Source: CAIVPM01 sp964477265 (GTDB lineage Bacteria > Bacteroidota > Bacteroidia > Chitinophagales > Chitinophagaceae). From it: a DNA stretch of 64,000 bases. The stretch is taken from NCBI GenBank assembly GCA_964477265.1, contig CAYZDJ010000006.1, positions 1 through 64,000 on the forward strand, in the 5' to 3' direction. A program made the translations under genes and the position numbers. This document shows, piece after piece, positions 16,302-24,395 of the stretch (positions are counted from its first letter, which is position 1; every line of letters starts with the position of its first letter). A model generated the notes under the pieces. It saw only the letters and a program-made list of their open reading frames with translations. It made no database searches and was not told where the DNA came from.

Positions 16302-16421
16302 CAAAAGTGTGGGTTAAGTAGTTATATTACCAAAGAAAATAATAACTAATTTTACAAATACATTTATAACAAATTGATTTATAGTAAATATTTTGCCTAA
16401 AAATAAATATAGGTGAGTAAT

Positions 16422-17453
16422 TTACTCTGCAAACAAGCCAATATTGTTGCTTGGTGGTTTTTTATTGAGATGATTATATGCTTTTAAAGTAGCTTCTCTA
16501 CCACGTGGTGTGCGTTGTAAAAAACCTTCTTGAATAAGAAAAGGTTCGTACACCTCTTCAATGGTTCCAGCCTCCTCACCAACGCTGGTTGCTATTGTAG
16601 TTAAACCCACTGGACCTCCTTTAAACTTATCGATTATTGACAGTAATATTCTGTTGTCCATTTCGTCCAAGCCATGCTCATCTACATTTAGAGCTTTTAA
16701 TGCGTGTTGCGTAATTCCTAAATCAATTTCGCCATCATTTAACACTTGTGCAAAATCGCGAACCCTACGCAACAAGCCATTTGCAATACGCGGTGTGCCA
16801 CGGCTACGACCTGCAATTTCATTGGCTGCATCTTCGCCAATATTGGTTTTTAAAATGCCGGCACTACGTTGAATAATTTTTTTGAGAGTTGTTTTGTTAT
16901 AGTATTCCAAACGTGATTTGATGCCAAATCTACTAAGCAAAGGGGCTGTGAGCAAGCCACTACGCGTTGTGGCACCTATTAAAGTAAAAGGGTTAAGATT
17001 AATTTGAACACTACGTGCATTAGGCCCTGCATCAATCATAATATCAATTTTAAAATCTTCCATTGCTGCATATAAATACTCTTCAACAACAGTACTTAAT
17101 CTGTGTATTTCATCTATAAATAATACATCATTTTCTTCAAGATTAGTTAAAAGTCCTGCAAGATCGCCAGGCTTTTCTATAACAGGCCCACTTGTTTCTT
17201 TAATATTTACCCCCATTTCATTAGCCACAATTCTACTTAATGTTGTTTTTCCAAGTCCTGGTGGGCCGTGAAATAAAGTATGGTCAAGAGCTTCGCCACG
17301 CAGCTTTGCAGCCTTAATGAAAATGATCAAGTTTTCTATAAGCTGTGGCTGGCCTGTAAAGTCATCAATATCTGTAGGGCGTATGCTGTTTTCAAACTCC
17401 TTATCAGAAGATGTGAGTTTGTTTGAATCTTTATTTAAATTGGGGTTACTCAT
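16422..17453 (-). CDS. ruvB: Holliday junction branch migration helicase RuvB
   Basis: RuvB is the AAA+ motor that, with RuvA, drives branch migration of Holliday junctions. The 343-residue protein opens with the family motif RPTDIDDFTGQPQLIENL. It has Walker A GPPGLGKTTL (about 65-74), Walker B LFIDEIHRL (about 112-120) and the sensor segment LIGATTRSGLLTAPLLSRFG. The C-terminal winged helix contains GPVGLTTIATSVGEE and the TPRGREAT end motif. It is monocistronic here; ruvA and ruvC are not in the window. Confidence 0.97.
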   Translation of the reverse strand: MSNPNLNKDSNKLTSSDKEFENSIRPTDIDDFTGQPQLIENLIIFIKAAKLRGEALDHTLFHGPPGLGKTTLSRIVANEMGVNIKETSGPVIEKPGDLAGLLTNLEENDVLFIDEIHRLSTVVEEYLYAAMEDFKIDIMIDAGPNARSVQINLNPFTLIGATTRSGLLTAPLLSRFGIKSRLEYYNKTTLKKIIQRSAGILKTNIGEDAANEIAGRSRGTPRIANGLLRRVRDFAQVLNDGEIDLGITQHALKALNVDEHGLDEMDNRILLSIIDKFKGGPVGLTTIATSVGEEAGTIEEVYEPFLIQEGFLQRTPRGREATLKAYNHLNKKPPSNNIGLFAE

Positions 17454-17514
17454 TTAATGGAACAAATATCGTAAAAGCGTTATTACATTTATTTTATTGC
17501 AAAAAAATATTACA

Positions 17515-17547
17515 AAAAAAGCCGATGAATAAATCATCGGCTTTTTT
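17515..17547 (-). terminator. Terminator of the large T9SS gene
   Basis: AAAAAAGCCGATGA-ATAAA-TCATCGGCTTTTTT is a 14-bp perfect stem with flanking A and T runs. It lies 20 bases past the stop codon of the 17567-19672 gene on the minus strand and upstream of ruvB. Confidence 0.85.
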
Positions 17548-17566
17548 AATTATTTATAAAATGATA

Positions 17567-19672
17567 CTACATTTTTACAAATTTTTGTGTAGCTATTTCA
17601 ACATTATTTGCAGTAGTAACTTTAATTAAGTAAGTACCATTTGCAAGTGCTGAAGTATTAAACTGTAAGTTATTATCACCAACAATTGTTTCAACATTTC
17701 TAACTGAAATAATTCTACCAGCTAAATCAGTAATTTTTACAGTTATTTTTTCAGAAGCAACAGTATTTAAAACTACATTGATTTTTTCTTTAGCAGGATT
17801 AGGATATACAGTTGTAATTTCTGCTTTAGTATTTTGTACAGATTTTAACAATACAACATTTGAGAAACTTTCTTTACCATTAAAGTCAACTTGACGTAAA
17901 CGATAGTAGTTGTTAGCATTTGATGGTTTGCTATCCATATAAGTGTAGCTTAAGTTTACTGAACTATTACCATTTGTTGCTTTAGAGTTTACAAACGTAA
18001 TTGGAGTAAATTCTTTTCCATCAACGCTACGTTGCAATTCAAATCCTTTGTTGTTTTGCTCTTGTGCTGTTTCCCAAGAAAGGATGTTTTTATTTCCTTC
18101 ACGAACACCAGCAAACATATTTAATTTGATTGGTAAAGGACCATTTGCCCAAACTGTAATATTATCTAAACACATCACATTACCATAATCACTTTGACCT
18201 TCAAAGCCAAGTTGAATTGTTTGTCCTGCATATGCAGCTAAGGAAACACTATCCTCGCCCCAACCTGCAGTTGTGTAAGTAGCATTGTAACGTTGATACC
18301 CACCTAAACGTGTCCAAGTTGCACCTTTATCAGTAGATACCACCACAATCATACTATCTAAAGCTGTACTGAAACTTGTATCATGTGATAACCAGAAGTT
18401 CATATGATAGCTTGCAGGTGTAAGTCCACTAGGCAAGGTTATACAACTTGAGTAAAGACGACCAATTGTACCAGCACTATTGGCACCACTATAATTATCA
18501 AATATATAGTTTAAATTTCCATCTTGTGGGGGAATAGAATCAGATAAATCAACATTATTGATACCAGCCCCTAAACGCCATAATTGTCTTGCTCCAGCTA
18601 CTGTTTTAATCCATGGGAAAACAGCAAGTGGATTAGTTTCTGCTGATTCATTTGCAGGGAAGCTAACTATTGGTGTAGGTGCTGAAATATTAAATATTAT
18701 TGAATCATTTGTTATATCACCATCACTAGCAATTTTTGCTGTGATAGTAACTTTGGTAGTTCCATTGTTTGAAATATTTAAGTTTGTAAAACTTAAAGTT
18801 TCGCTGGCACCAGGAGCAAGCAAAGAAGTATTTGTTTTGTTTGTAGTAGAAGTATTTGCACCAGATAATGCTACATTTACAGTAACAGCCCCAATTGCTG
18901 CTGCAGTTGTACCATAGTTTTTAATAGTTACATCGTATGATGCTGGATTATTATTACAAGATACAGCTGCTGGTCCTCCTGTAACATTTTCTGCAGATAC
19001 GTCAACTGATAAAGGATGAACAAATTGTATTGCAGGTCTAAATGTAGATGTAGCCAATGCAGTTGTTCCAGATACAGGTGCAGTTGTATTATTATATCTT
19101 CTAGAAGATAATGCTGCAGAAGAAGTTGAATTACCTACAGCTGCACTAAAAAGATAACCAGGTTGGCTAACACCATCAGCACGTACAATTAACATCTGCA
19201 AGTTGGTACCTGCAGTTCTGGCAAAGGGTGTAATTAAAGTAACTGGATTCCATCCAAATGAATCAATAGTAAGCGTACCAGTATAAACATTTGTGTAACC
19301 AGCTAATGAAAAAGCACCTGCAGTAAAAGTTTTTGTAGCAGCCGGTACATTTTTAAAATAAATTTTAAAACTATCAGTTACTGAAACTGGAGGTACTGCT
19401 GAAATAGCTGTGGTACCATTACCTTCATTTGCATGAAAATAAATTTTTGAGATACTACTTGCAGCACCAATAAAATTTGATGTTCCAATCTCAGCATCTA
19501 AGTATATACATTCCAAAACATGGTAATCAGATGCACCAATGATAATGTTTCCTGAAAAACCAGGGTTTGCAGATATTTCAACTGTTTGTGCCATTGATTT
19601 GTTAACAAACCCTGCTAACAAAATCCCCAACAAACCAATTTTAAAAATAGAGTGTAGATTTTTTTTCATCAT
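17567..19672 (-). CDS. T9SS-secreted adhesin-like surface protein
   Basis: The 701-residue protein starts with a signal peptide (about 1-29, ending SMAQ). A CARDB-like beta-sandwich follows at about 225-335, with VSCNNNPASYDVTIKNYGTT (quoted in part: NPASYDVTIKNYGTT). Next is a MAM/cleaved-adhesin-like jelly roll at about 345-510, with NFWLSHDTS, STDKGATWTRLGGYQ and LDNITVWANG. Then comes the linker domain common in Chitinophagales (LSWETAQEQNNKGFELQRS). It ends with a type A T9SS sorting domain (VYPNPAKEKI ... GTYLIKV ... QKFVKM). It is therefore a cell-surface or released protein with carbohydrate- or matrix-binding potential; no catalytic motif is visible. A second ATG adjoins the first. 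Confidence 0.85.
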   Translation of the reverse strand: MMKKNLHSIFKIGLLGILLAGFVNKSMAQTVEISANPGFSGNIIIGASDYHVLECIYLDAEIGTSNFIGAASSISKIYFHANEGNGTTAISAVPPVSVTDSFKIYFKNVPAATKTFTAGAFSLAGYTNVYTGTLTIDSFGWNPVTLITPFARTAGTNLQMLIVRADGVSQPGYLFSAAVGNSTSSAALSSRRYNNTTAPVSGTTALATSTFRPAIQFVHPLSVDVSAENVTGGPAAVSCNNNPASYDVTIKNYGTTAAAIGAVTVNVALSGANTSTTNKTNTSLLAPGASETLSFTNLNISNNGTTKVTITAKIASDGDITNDSIIFNISAPTPIVSFPANESAETNPLAVFPWIKTVAGARQLWRLGAGINNVDLSDSIPPQDGNLNYIFDNYSGANSAGTIGRLYSSCITLPSGLTPASYHMNFWLSHDTSFSTALDSMIVVVSTDKGATWTRLGGYQRYNATYTTAGWGEDSVSLAAYAGQTIQLGFEGQSDYGNVMCLDNITVWANGPLPIKLNMFAGVREGNKNILSWETAQEQNNKGFELQRSVDGKEFTPITFVNSKATNGNSSVNLSYTYMDSKPSNANNYYRLRQVDFNGKESFSNVVLLKSVQNTKAEITTVYPNPAKEKINVVLNTVASEKITVKITDLAGRIISVRNVETIVGDNNLQFNTSALANGTYLIKVTTANNVEIATQKFVKM

Positions 19673-19756
19673 AATTAATTTTATTTATTTAATGCGGTAA
19701 AAGTAATAAGTTCTTTTTATTTGTTTAATTAATTTCAAAAAAAAAGTTTGAGCGGT

Positions 19757-20788
19757 CTATTCTTCCCAAATTTTTAAGCCTTCGCTGCAATTAGCACAAA
19801 TGTCAATATTCTTTCTGCTGGTCATTAATTCCTTTCTAAACTGCCTGTAATTTTCATTATTCCAAACCTGTTTAAAACTCTGTGTATTTAGGTTTCCAAG
19901 TTGGTGCATGGCATCTTTATCAAAGCAACAAGGAACTACTAAACCATCCCAGGTTAAAACATTACCACTCCATAAACGCCAGCAATGATTTTGTAAACCA
20001 CTTTTGCTTTGCATTTTTCCATTACTATCTTTCTTGTATCTGCTATACTTGTTTATAGTTGGAATTAATTGATTGGGGTCATTTTCAAAGTCATAAACCT
20101 GTGCTGTTTTAAATCTAACCTGGTCAACCCCTATTTCTTTAGCCAATTTTTTTATATCTTCTATTTGGTGTTCATTGGGCTTTACTACCAAAAACTGAAA
20201 AAAAACAAAAGGTGTTTTACTATTCAATTCTTTCTTCCATTTTACAATATTTTTTGCCCCTTCAATTACTTTATCAAGCTTGCCACCAACCCTGTATTGC
20301 TGATACACATCTTGTGTTGTTCCATCAATACTTATTATCAATCTATCCAACCCACTCTCTACTGTTTTTTTTGCTTTATCATCGTTTAAATAATGTGCAT
20401 TGGTGCTTGTAGCAGTATATAAACCCTTGCTATTAGCATATTTAACCATATCTAAAAAATTGGGATTAAGATATGGCTCGCCCTGAAAATAAAAAATTAA
20501 ATAGGTGAGTTCTTTATAAATATCATCGATTGTTTTTTCAAAAAAGCTTTTTTCAAGCATGCCCGTTGGACGAGTAAACTCTCTTAAACCACTTGGACAT
20601 TCGGGGCAACGCAAATTGCAACTTGTAGTTGGCTCAAACGAAATAGAAACAGGATAGCCCCATTGAACAGGCTTTTTAAGCAACTTGCTTAACTGATAGC
20701 TAAGCCACACTTTGGCAGCATTATTAACACGCTTAAAAGTAAGCTTTGAAAAAAAATTGAGACTATCGTTTAAATTAAAATAAGGCAC
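19757..20788 (-). CDS. Radical SAM/SPASM domain protein
   Basis: The 343-residue protein has the radical SAM iron-sulfur motif CNLRCPEC (C57, C61, C64) after a basic N-terminal stretch of about 45 residues. Conserved YFQGEPYLNP and SIDGTTQDVYQQYR strands follow. The C-terminal SPASM region holds cysteines in CWRLWSG, VPCCFDKDAMHQLGNL and IDICANCSEGLKIWEE for auxiliary clusters. SPASM enzymes modify peptides, sugars or cofactors, but this subfamily has no assigned substrate. No precursor-peptide gene is obvious next to it, although the tiny repeated frames at 23.9 kb lie 3 kb away beyond a three-gene operon; a link is not supported by evidence. Confidence 0.85.
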   Translation of the reverse strand: MPYFNLNDSLNFFSKLTFKRVNNAAKVWLSYQLSKLLKKPVQWGYPVSISFEPTTSCNLRCPECPSGLREFTRPTGMLEKSFFEKTIDDIYKELTYLIFYFQGEPYLNPNFLDMVKYANSKGLYTATSTNAHYLNDDKAKKTVESGLDRLIISIDGTTQDVYQQYRVGGKLDKVIEGAKNIVKWKKELNSKTPFVFFQFLVVKPNEHQIEDIKKLAKEIGVDQVRFKTAQVYDFENDPNQLIPTINKYSRYKKDSNGKMQSKSGLQNHCWRLWSGNVLTWDGLVVPCCFDKDAMHQLGNLNTQSFKQVWNNENYRQFRKELMTSRKNIDICANCSEGLKIWEE

Positions 20789-20869
20789 GCTGTAAAAGTA
20801 GCGTTTATGGGTTTATTGTTTGTAGATAGTGTTTATGTATAAAGAAATTTTTGAAACAATATTCAAATT

Positions 20870-21238
20870 CTAATCAATCAAACTCTTTACTGTAGCCAAT
20901 AAATCTTTTGCTAAAAATGGTTTTGTAATGTATCTTTTAGCACCAATTGACAACCCATTATCAATATCTGTAACATCGGCTCGTGCAGTTAAAAAACAAA
21001 AAGGAATTTGTTGCGTAGTGTTGTTTTGTAAAATGTTTTGCAACAATGCAAAACCATCCATTTCTGGCATCATTACATCACATAAAATAAGTTGTGGGGT
21101 ATGTGTTTTTAATACTTCTAAAGCCTCAATACCATTGCCAGCCTTTAAGCAATTGTAACCACTTATTTGCAAAATAGTACAAATGTTGTTTAAAATAAAT
21201 GGCTCATCTTCTACCACCAAAATGGTTTTGCTATTCAT
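20870..21238 (-). CDS. Single-domain response regulator (CheY-like)
   Basis: A 122-residue receiver domain with no output domain. The acidic pocket is E10/D11, the phosphoacceptor is D54 in LILCDVMMPEMDG, and the conserved Thr/Lys switch residues are in FLTARAD and ITKPF. Its start overlaps the end of the histidine kinase gene by eight bases, so the two are translationally linked. It probably receives phosphate from that kinase and acts through protein contacts or as a phosphate shuttle or sink. It is the third gene of a LuxR-type regulator - kinase - receiver operon. Confidence 0.9.
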   Translation of the reverse strand: MNSKTILVVEDEPFILNNICTILQISGYNCLKAGNGIEALEVLKTHTPQLILCDVMMPEMDGFALLQNILQNNTTQQIPFCFLTARADVTDIDNGLSIGAKRYITKPFLAKDLLATVKSLID

Positions 21239-23123
21239 TACTTGAATAAGGAAGTTTTATTGTAAAAATGCTGCCTTCATTGGGTTTGCTTCTAAAGGTA
21301 ACATAACCTTTATGTTGCTCTGTAAAATATTTTGCAACCATTAATCCAATGCCTGTGCCTGCAATATTGCCTGTATTACTGGCTCTAAAGAATGATGTAA
21401 ATAATTTTTGTGTGTCTTGTTTTGGAATACCAATTCCATAATCAACTACAGAAATAGTAAAGTAATTTTTTGAAAAACCTACACGAATAAAAGGGCTTAA
21501 CTTGCCAACAGAATATTTAAAAGCATTTGCCAAAATATTATGCAGGCAATGCTCAAGCAACGTTGTATCTATACTTGCAGATTGCTGGCTTCGTTTTACT
21601 TTTACTGTAGCAACTCTACCATCTTTGTAAGGTGCAAATCCTTTGATGGCAATACTTTCAACAAATTTTACAATATTAGTGCTTGATGGATTTATAATTA
21701 TCTTACCTGCTTCAATTTTACTTATCATTAGCAGATCCTGCATAAACGAAGTCATCTTTTCAACCTCATCAATTATTTGTTGTGTGTAGATAGAAACATC
21801 ACTGTAACCTTTGCCATTTTGCAGCATCAACTCCAATATTTCGGCACTTGAGGATATAACAGTCAATGGTGTTCTCAATTCGTGAGAAACCATATTTACA
21901 AAGGCTGTTTTAAGTTCGTTTAACTCTTTTTCCTTTTTTATTAACTCTAAAAGTTGAGCTTCTTGCATTTTTTTAGCAGTAACGTCTGATAGTGTTGCAA
22001 CAACGCCACTTGGTTCATTATCAACGCTAAAACCCCTTTGCAAATTGTATTGCAGTTGCTTTATATTTTTTTCCTTATCCTCAAAACTAATAATGCCATG
22101 TTCATTTTTAGTATTGCCATTTAAAATAGAAAATACTTTTTGATACAGCTCGTAGTGTGTTACTTCTAAAATATTAAATACAGACTTGCCAGTTAATTGC
22201 TCAACACTCTGCCCTGTAAGGGTTTGCCAGTATTGGTTTAAAAACTGTAATTGCAACTTATCGTCTGTTTGTAAAACAACATTATTTGCATTGTTAAGAA
22301 TATTGTAAAAATGCTCAACAGCCTGTTGCAATTTTTCTTCAAGACTTTTTTGCTTACTAATGTCCATCGAAAATTCAATAATGGAATTAATCTTTTGAGC
22401 ATCATCAAATACGGGATAGCAGGTTCTTAAAATTTGTGTACCATCTTTACTATTTGATTCATGCCAGCTTACTGGTTTTTGTGTGGCTATAGTTTTTCTA
22501 AAATGTTTCTCACGTTCAATTGCTATGTCATTAACCAGGTTGGCATAACTAAAGTATTGTTGCAGTGTTTTTCCCTTTGCCCAATTGCGTTTCTCATTGC
22601 TATTGATATAAGCTTTACTTGTAAAAATTATTTGCAGATTAGTATTGTAAATTGCTATTTCATTTGGCAATACATGCAGTGCATTTTCAAGCTGAAAGTT
22701 AGTACTAGCAATACTTTCAATGACTGATGGCTGGTATAGTTTGTATATCCAGATATGACCCTTTAAACTATTGTCTTTATAAAGTGGTATGTAATCCTGT
22801 GTAATAGTTTTACCATTAATCAGCATAAACTTCTGACTGGTAATAATGCTGGCATTTTTAATAGCAGCATCAGCATTGTTAATGAAATGCTCTGCTTCTG
22901 TAAAGCAATTTTTAATTTCAGTAAAAAGCTTTTCTGAGTTTGTATTAATTAATTTATTGTACTTAATATTTATGTCAAATAAATTGCAGAAAAGTGTATT
23001 GGTAAGTGTAATATTTCGTTGTTCATCTTCAACTAAAATAGCCAATCCAGTTGTTTCAAAAACAAAATCTAAGTCTTGTGTATAATCAAAATTGGATTTT
23101 ATATTTTTAGTTGTTTGCTTCAT
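21231..23123 (-). CDS. Soluble multi-PAS sensor histidine kinase
   Basis: The 630-residue kinase has no signal peptide or transmembrane helix, so it should sense a cytoplasmic or diffusible signal. It has PAS-like domains at about 15-125, 140-260 and 265-390; the last, with NILNNANNVVLQTDDKLQLQFLNQYW in its core (quoted in part: VVLQTDDKLQLQF), is the clearest. A short coiled coil and a HisKA dimerisation domain follow, with phosphoacceptor His414 in FVNMVSHELRTPL. The HATPase_c domain has N-box HNILANAFKY, VVDYGIGIP and the GTGIGL G-box. It is encoded between a LuxR-type regulator and a single receiver, which it presumably both phosphorylates. The ligand is unknown. Confidence 0.92.
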   Translation of the reverse strand: MKQTTKNIKSNFDYTQDLDFVFETTGLAILVEDEQRNITLTNTLFCNLFDINIKYNKLINTNSEKLFTEIKNCFTEAEHFINNADAAIKNASIITSQKFMLINGKTITQDYIPLYKDNSLKGHIWIYKLYQPSVIESIASTNFQLENALHVLPNEIAIYNTNLQIIFTSKAYINSNEKRNWAKGKTLQQYFSYANLVNDIAIEREKHFRKTIATQKPVSWHESNSKDGTQILRTCYPVFDDAQKINSIIEFSMDISKQKSLEEKLQQAVEHFYNILNNANNVVLQTDDKLQLQFLNQYWQTLTGQSVEQLTGKSVFNILEVTHYELYQKVFSILNGNTKNEHGIISFEDKEKNIKQLQYNLQRGFSVDNEPSGVVATLSDVTAKKMQEAQLLELIKKEKELNELKTAFVNMVSHELRTPLTVISSSAEILELMLQNGKGYSDVSIYTQQIIDEVEKMTSFMQDLLMISKIEAGKIIINPSSTNIVKFVESIAIKGFAPYKDGRVATVKVKRSQQSASIDTTLLEHCLHNILANAFKYSVGKLSPFIRVGFSKNYFTISVVDYGIGIPKQDTQKLFTSFFRASNTGNIAGTGIGLMVAKYFTEQHKGYVTFRSKPNEGSIFTIKLPYSSNE

Positions 23124-23125
23124 TG

Positions 23126-23755
23126 TTAAGTTTTCAAAATCATTCTCATCAATTCCGACTTTGTTCTTACGCCCATTTTTCTATAAACATTTTTTAAATG
23201 GTCGTTTACTGTTGTTGATGAAATAGCAAGCACATTGCCAATTTCTTTATATGTCATTCCTTTTAAAAGTTCTTCAACAACCTGTTTTTCACGGTTTGTT
23301 AAATCATAAGTTCCTAAATCAATTGCAGTTTGTTGTTTGCGAATTTGCTTAAACAACTTTGCTGCAACCTGTGGCGATAACAGTGTACCGCCCTCACGTA
23401 TTATTTTTAAATGCCCAAGCAAGTCATCAAGCCTGAAAGGCTTTAATAAATAACCATTTGCACCACGCTCAATACAATCATAAATTACTGCTTCATCGTC
23501 ATTACCAGTTATTACAACCACATATACATCGTTCCAAAACTGGCGTATATAAGTTATGCCTTCTTTTCCTGAAATGCCTGGTAATCCTAAATCACAAAAA
23601 ACCACTTGCGGTTCTTCATAATCATTTTTGTTTTGTAAAAATTGTTCAACACTATTCAAGCTAAAGGAAATATCAGTATCTTTTTGAGTAGAAAGAAACG
23701 TCTCAAAATTTCTTCGCAAAATAGGGTCGTCTTCAATTATGCCAATTGTTATCAT
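23126..23755 (-). CDS. NarL/LuxR-type response regulator
   Basis: The 209-residue regulator has a receiver domain (1-120; acidic pair D9/D10, phosphoacceptor D55 in VVFCDLGLPG, Lys in LLKPF). Its C-terminal LuxR-type DNA-binding domain has LTNREKQVVEELLKGMTYKEIGNVLAIS (quoted in part: LTNREKQVVEELLKG) and the recognition helix around TTVNDHLKNVYRKMGV. It leads the operon with the PAS kinase (two bases downstream) and the CheY-like protein. The 640-bp region upstream of it carries the triplicated repeat array pointing the opposite way, so the array is a natural candidate target. This is inference from position only. Confidence 0.93.
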   Translation of the reverse strand: MITIGIIEDDPILRRNFETFLSTQKDTDISFSLNSVEQFLQNKNDYEEPQVVFCDLGLPGISGKEGITYIRQFWNDVYVVVITGNDDEAVIYDCIERGANGYLLKPFRLDDLLGHLKIIREGGTLLSPQVAAKLFKQIRKQQTAIDLGTYDLTNREKQVVEELLKGMTYKEIGNVLAISSTTVNDHLKNVYRKMGVRTKSELMRMILKT

Positions 23756-23954
23756 GCATCGAAGATAGGCACTGGACTATTTTCCTATAAAAAAATTTTC
23801 AAGCAATTTTTAGCAATAAATACTGTGAAATTTTCCGTCACTCAAAGAGGTAAAATTGTATGACTTACTATTTTAAAGACAGTTTTATAAAAAGATATTG
23901 GATTTTAAAACCTCCTTAAGACTAAAAAGTCTGTTACTATTTTACAAAGCAAAA

Positions 23955-23993
23955 ATGGTTGCATTTGGCATCTCCAAAAATCCCTTGAATTAA
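23955..23993 (+). CDS. Candidate tiny peptide gene, unit 1
   Basis: The frame encodes MVAFGISKNPLN (12 residues, TAA stop). The ATG is preceded by ACAAAGCAAAA and followed, 15 bases after the stop, by the unit's hairpin. It is not a recognised family. Support comes from comparison with unit 2: the same length and frame, with the Ile codon differing only in the third base (ATC/ATA) and the amino acids differing at two variable positions. Translation is unproven. Confidence 0.4.
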   Translation: MVAFGISKNPLN

Positions 23994-24120
23994 GGGTAAA
24001 ACAAAAGCCTTGTGACTACAAGGCTTTATAATGTTTAATAATAATTGCAATAAAAAAAGATATTGGATTTTAAAACCTCCTTAAGACTAAAAAAGTCTGT
24101 TACTATTTTACAAGGCAAAA

Positions 24121-24159
24121 ATGGTTGCATTTGGCATAGCCATAAATCCCTTGAATTAG
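24121..24159 (+). CDS. Candidate tiny peptide gene, unit 2
   Basis: The frame encodes MVAFGIAINPLN (12 residues, TAG stop). The upstream ACAAGGCAAAA offers an AAGG Shine-Dalgarno-like match six bases before the ATG, unusual in this genome. The hairpin AAAGCCTTGTAAATACAAGGCTTT... begins 11 bases after the stop. GCCTTGTAAA in its left arm is perfectly complementary over 10 bases to TTTACAAGGC, which overlaps the start-proximal AAGG. Confidence 0.4.
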   Translation: MVAFGIAINPLN

Positions 24160-24287
24160 GGAAAAACAAAAGCCTTGTAAATACAAGGCTTTATAATGTG
24201 TAATAATAATTGTAACAAATAAAAAGGATATTGGACTTTAAAACCTCCTTAAGACTAAAAAGTCTGTTACTATTTTACAAGGCAAAA

Positions 24288-24392
24288 ATGGTTGCATTTG
24301 GCATCATCAAAAATCCCTTAAACAAGGGAATAAACAAAAAGCCTTGCATAGCAAGGCTTTTTGTTTATTCTAATAATATTAAACTTAACTAA
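24288..24392 (+). CDS. Candidate tiny peptide gene, unit 3 (extended frame)
   Basis: The frame begins MVAFGIIKNPLN, as in units 1 and 2, with synonymous TTG/TTA and AAT/AAC differences. The stop codon is replaced by AAG, so the frame runs on through the terminator hairpin to TAA at 24390, for 34 residues. The extension is probably an accident of losing the stop. If the frame is translated it would carry ribosomes across the 16-bp terminator stem. Confidence 0.3.
   Translation: MVAFGIIKNPLNKGINKKPCIARLFVYSNNIKLN
24332..24366. terminator. Perfect 16-bp terminator hairpin shared by array unit 3 and the DUF1573 gene
   Basis: AAACAAAAAGCCTTGC-ATA-GCAAGGCTTTTTGTTT is perfect over 16 bp, with T-rich sequence on both strands. 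It ends 30 bases after the minus-strand stop at 24396. The equivalent hairpins in units 1 and 2 (24004-24028 and 24168-24193) have T-rich tails mainly on the minus strand. The stem position after GCCTTG is T-A in units 1 and 2 and C-G here, a compensatory change. Confidence 0.8.
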
Positions 24393-24395
24393 AAC

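Larger units (their letters stand above)
23889..24392 (+). repeat. Triplicated leader / tiny-ORF / hairpin array
   Basis: Three tandem units begin with GATATTGG at 23894, 24059 and 24227 (periods 165 and 168). Each has: (1) a 78-79 nt core, nearly invariant from GATATTGGA to GCATTTGGCAT, carrying ACCTCCTTA, a small hairpin AGACT-A4/5-AGTCT, and ACAAGGC (ACAAAGC in unit 1) before an ATG; (2) a tiny reading frame starting at that ATG; (3) a small CCCT(T)/(A)AGGG stem; (4) a terminator-like hairpin GCCTTG..CAAGGC. The inter-unit AT-rich spacer is also conserved between units 1 and 2. A fragment matching CTTACTATTTTA at 23864-23875 suggests a decayed earlier copy. Nothing else occupies 23756-24395. 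Confidence 0.9.

Noticed and set aside
23889..24366. CRISPR array
   Set aside because: Three long units with internal hairpins and reading frames, no short repeat-spacer structure and no cas genes.
19757..24392. RiPP system joining the radical SAM/SPASM enzyme with the tiny peptides
   Set aside because: They are about 3 kb apart across an unrelated operon, the peptides lack a leader-core layout, and no transporter is adjacent.
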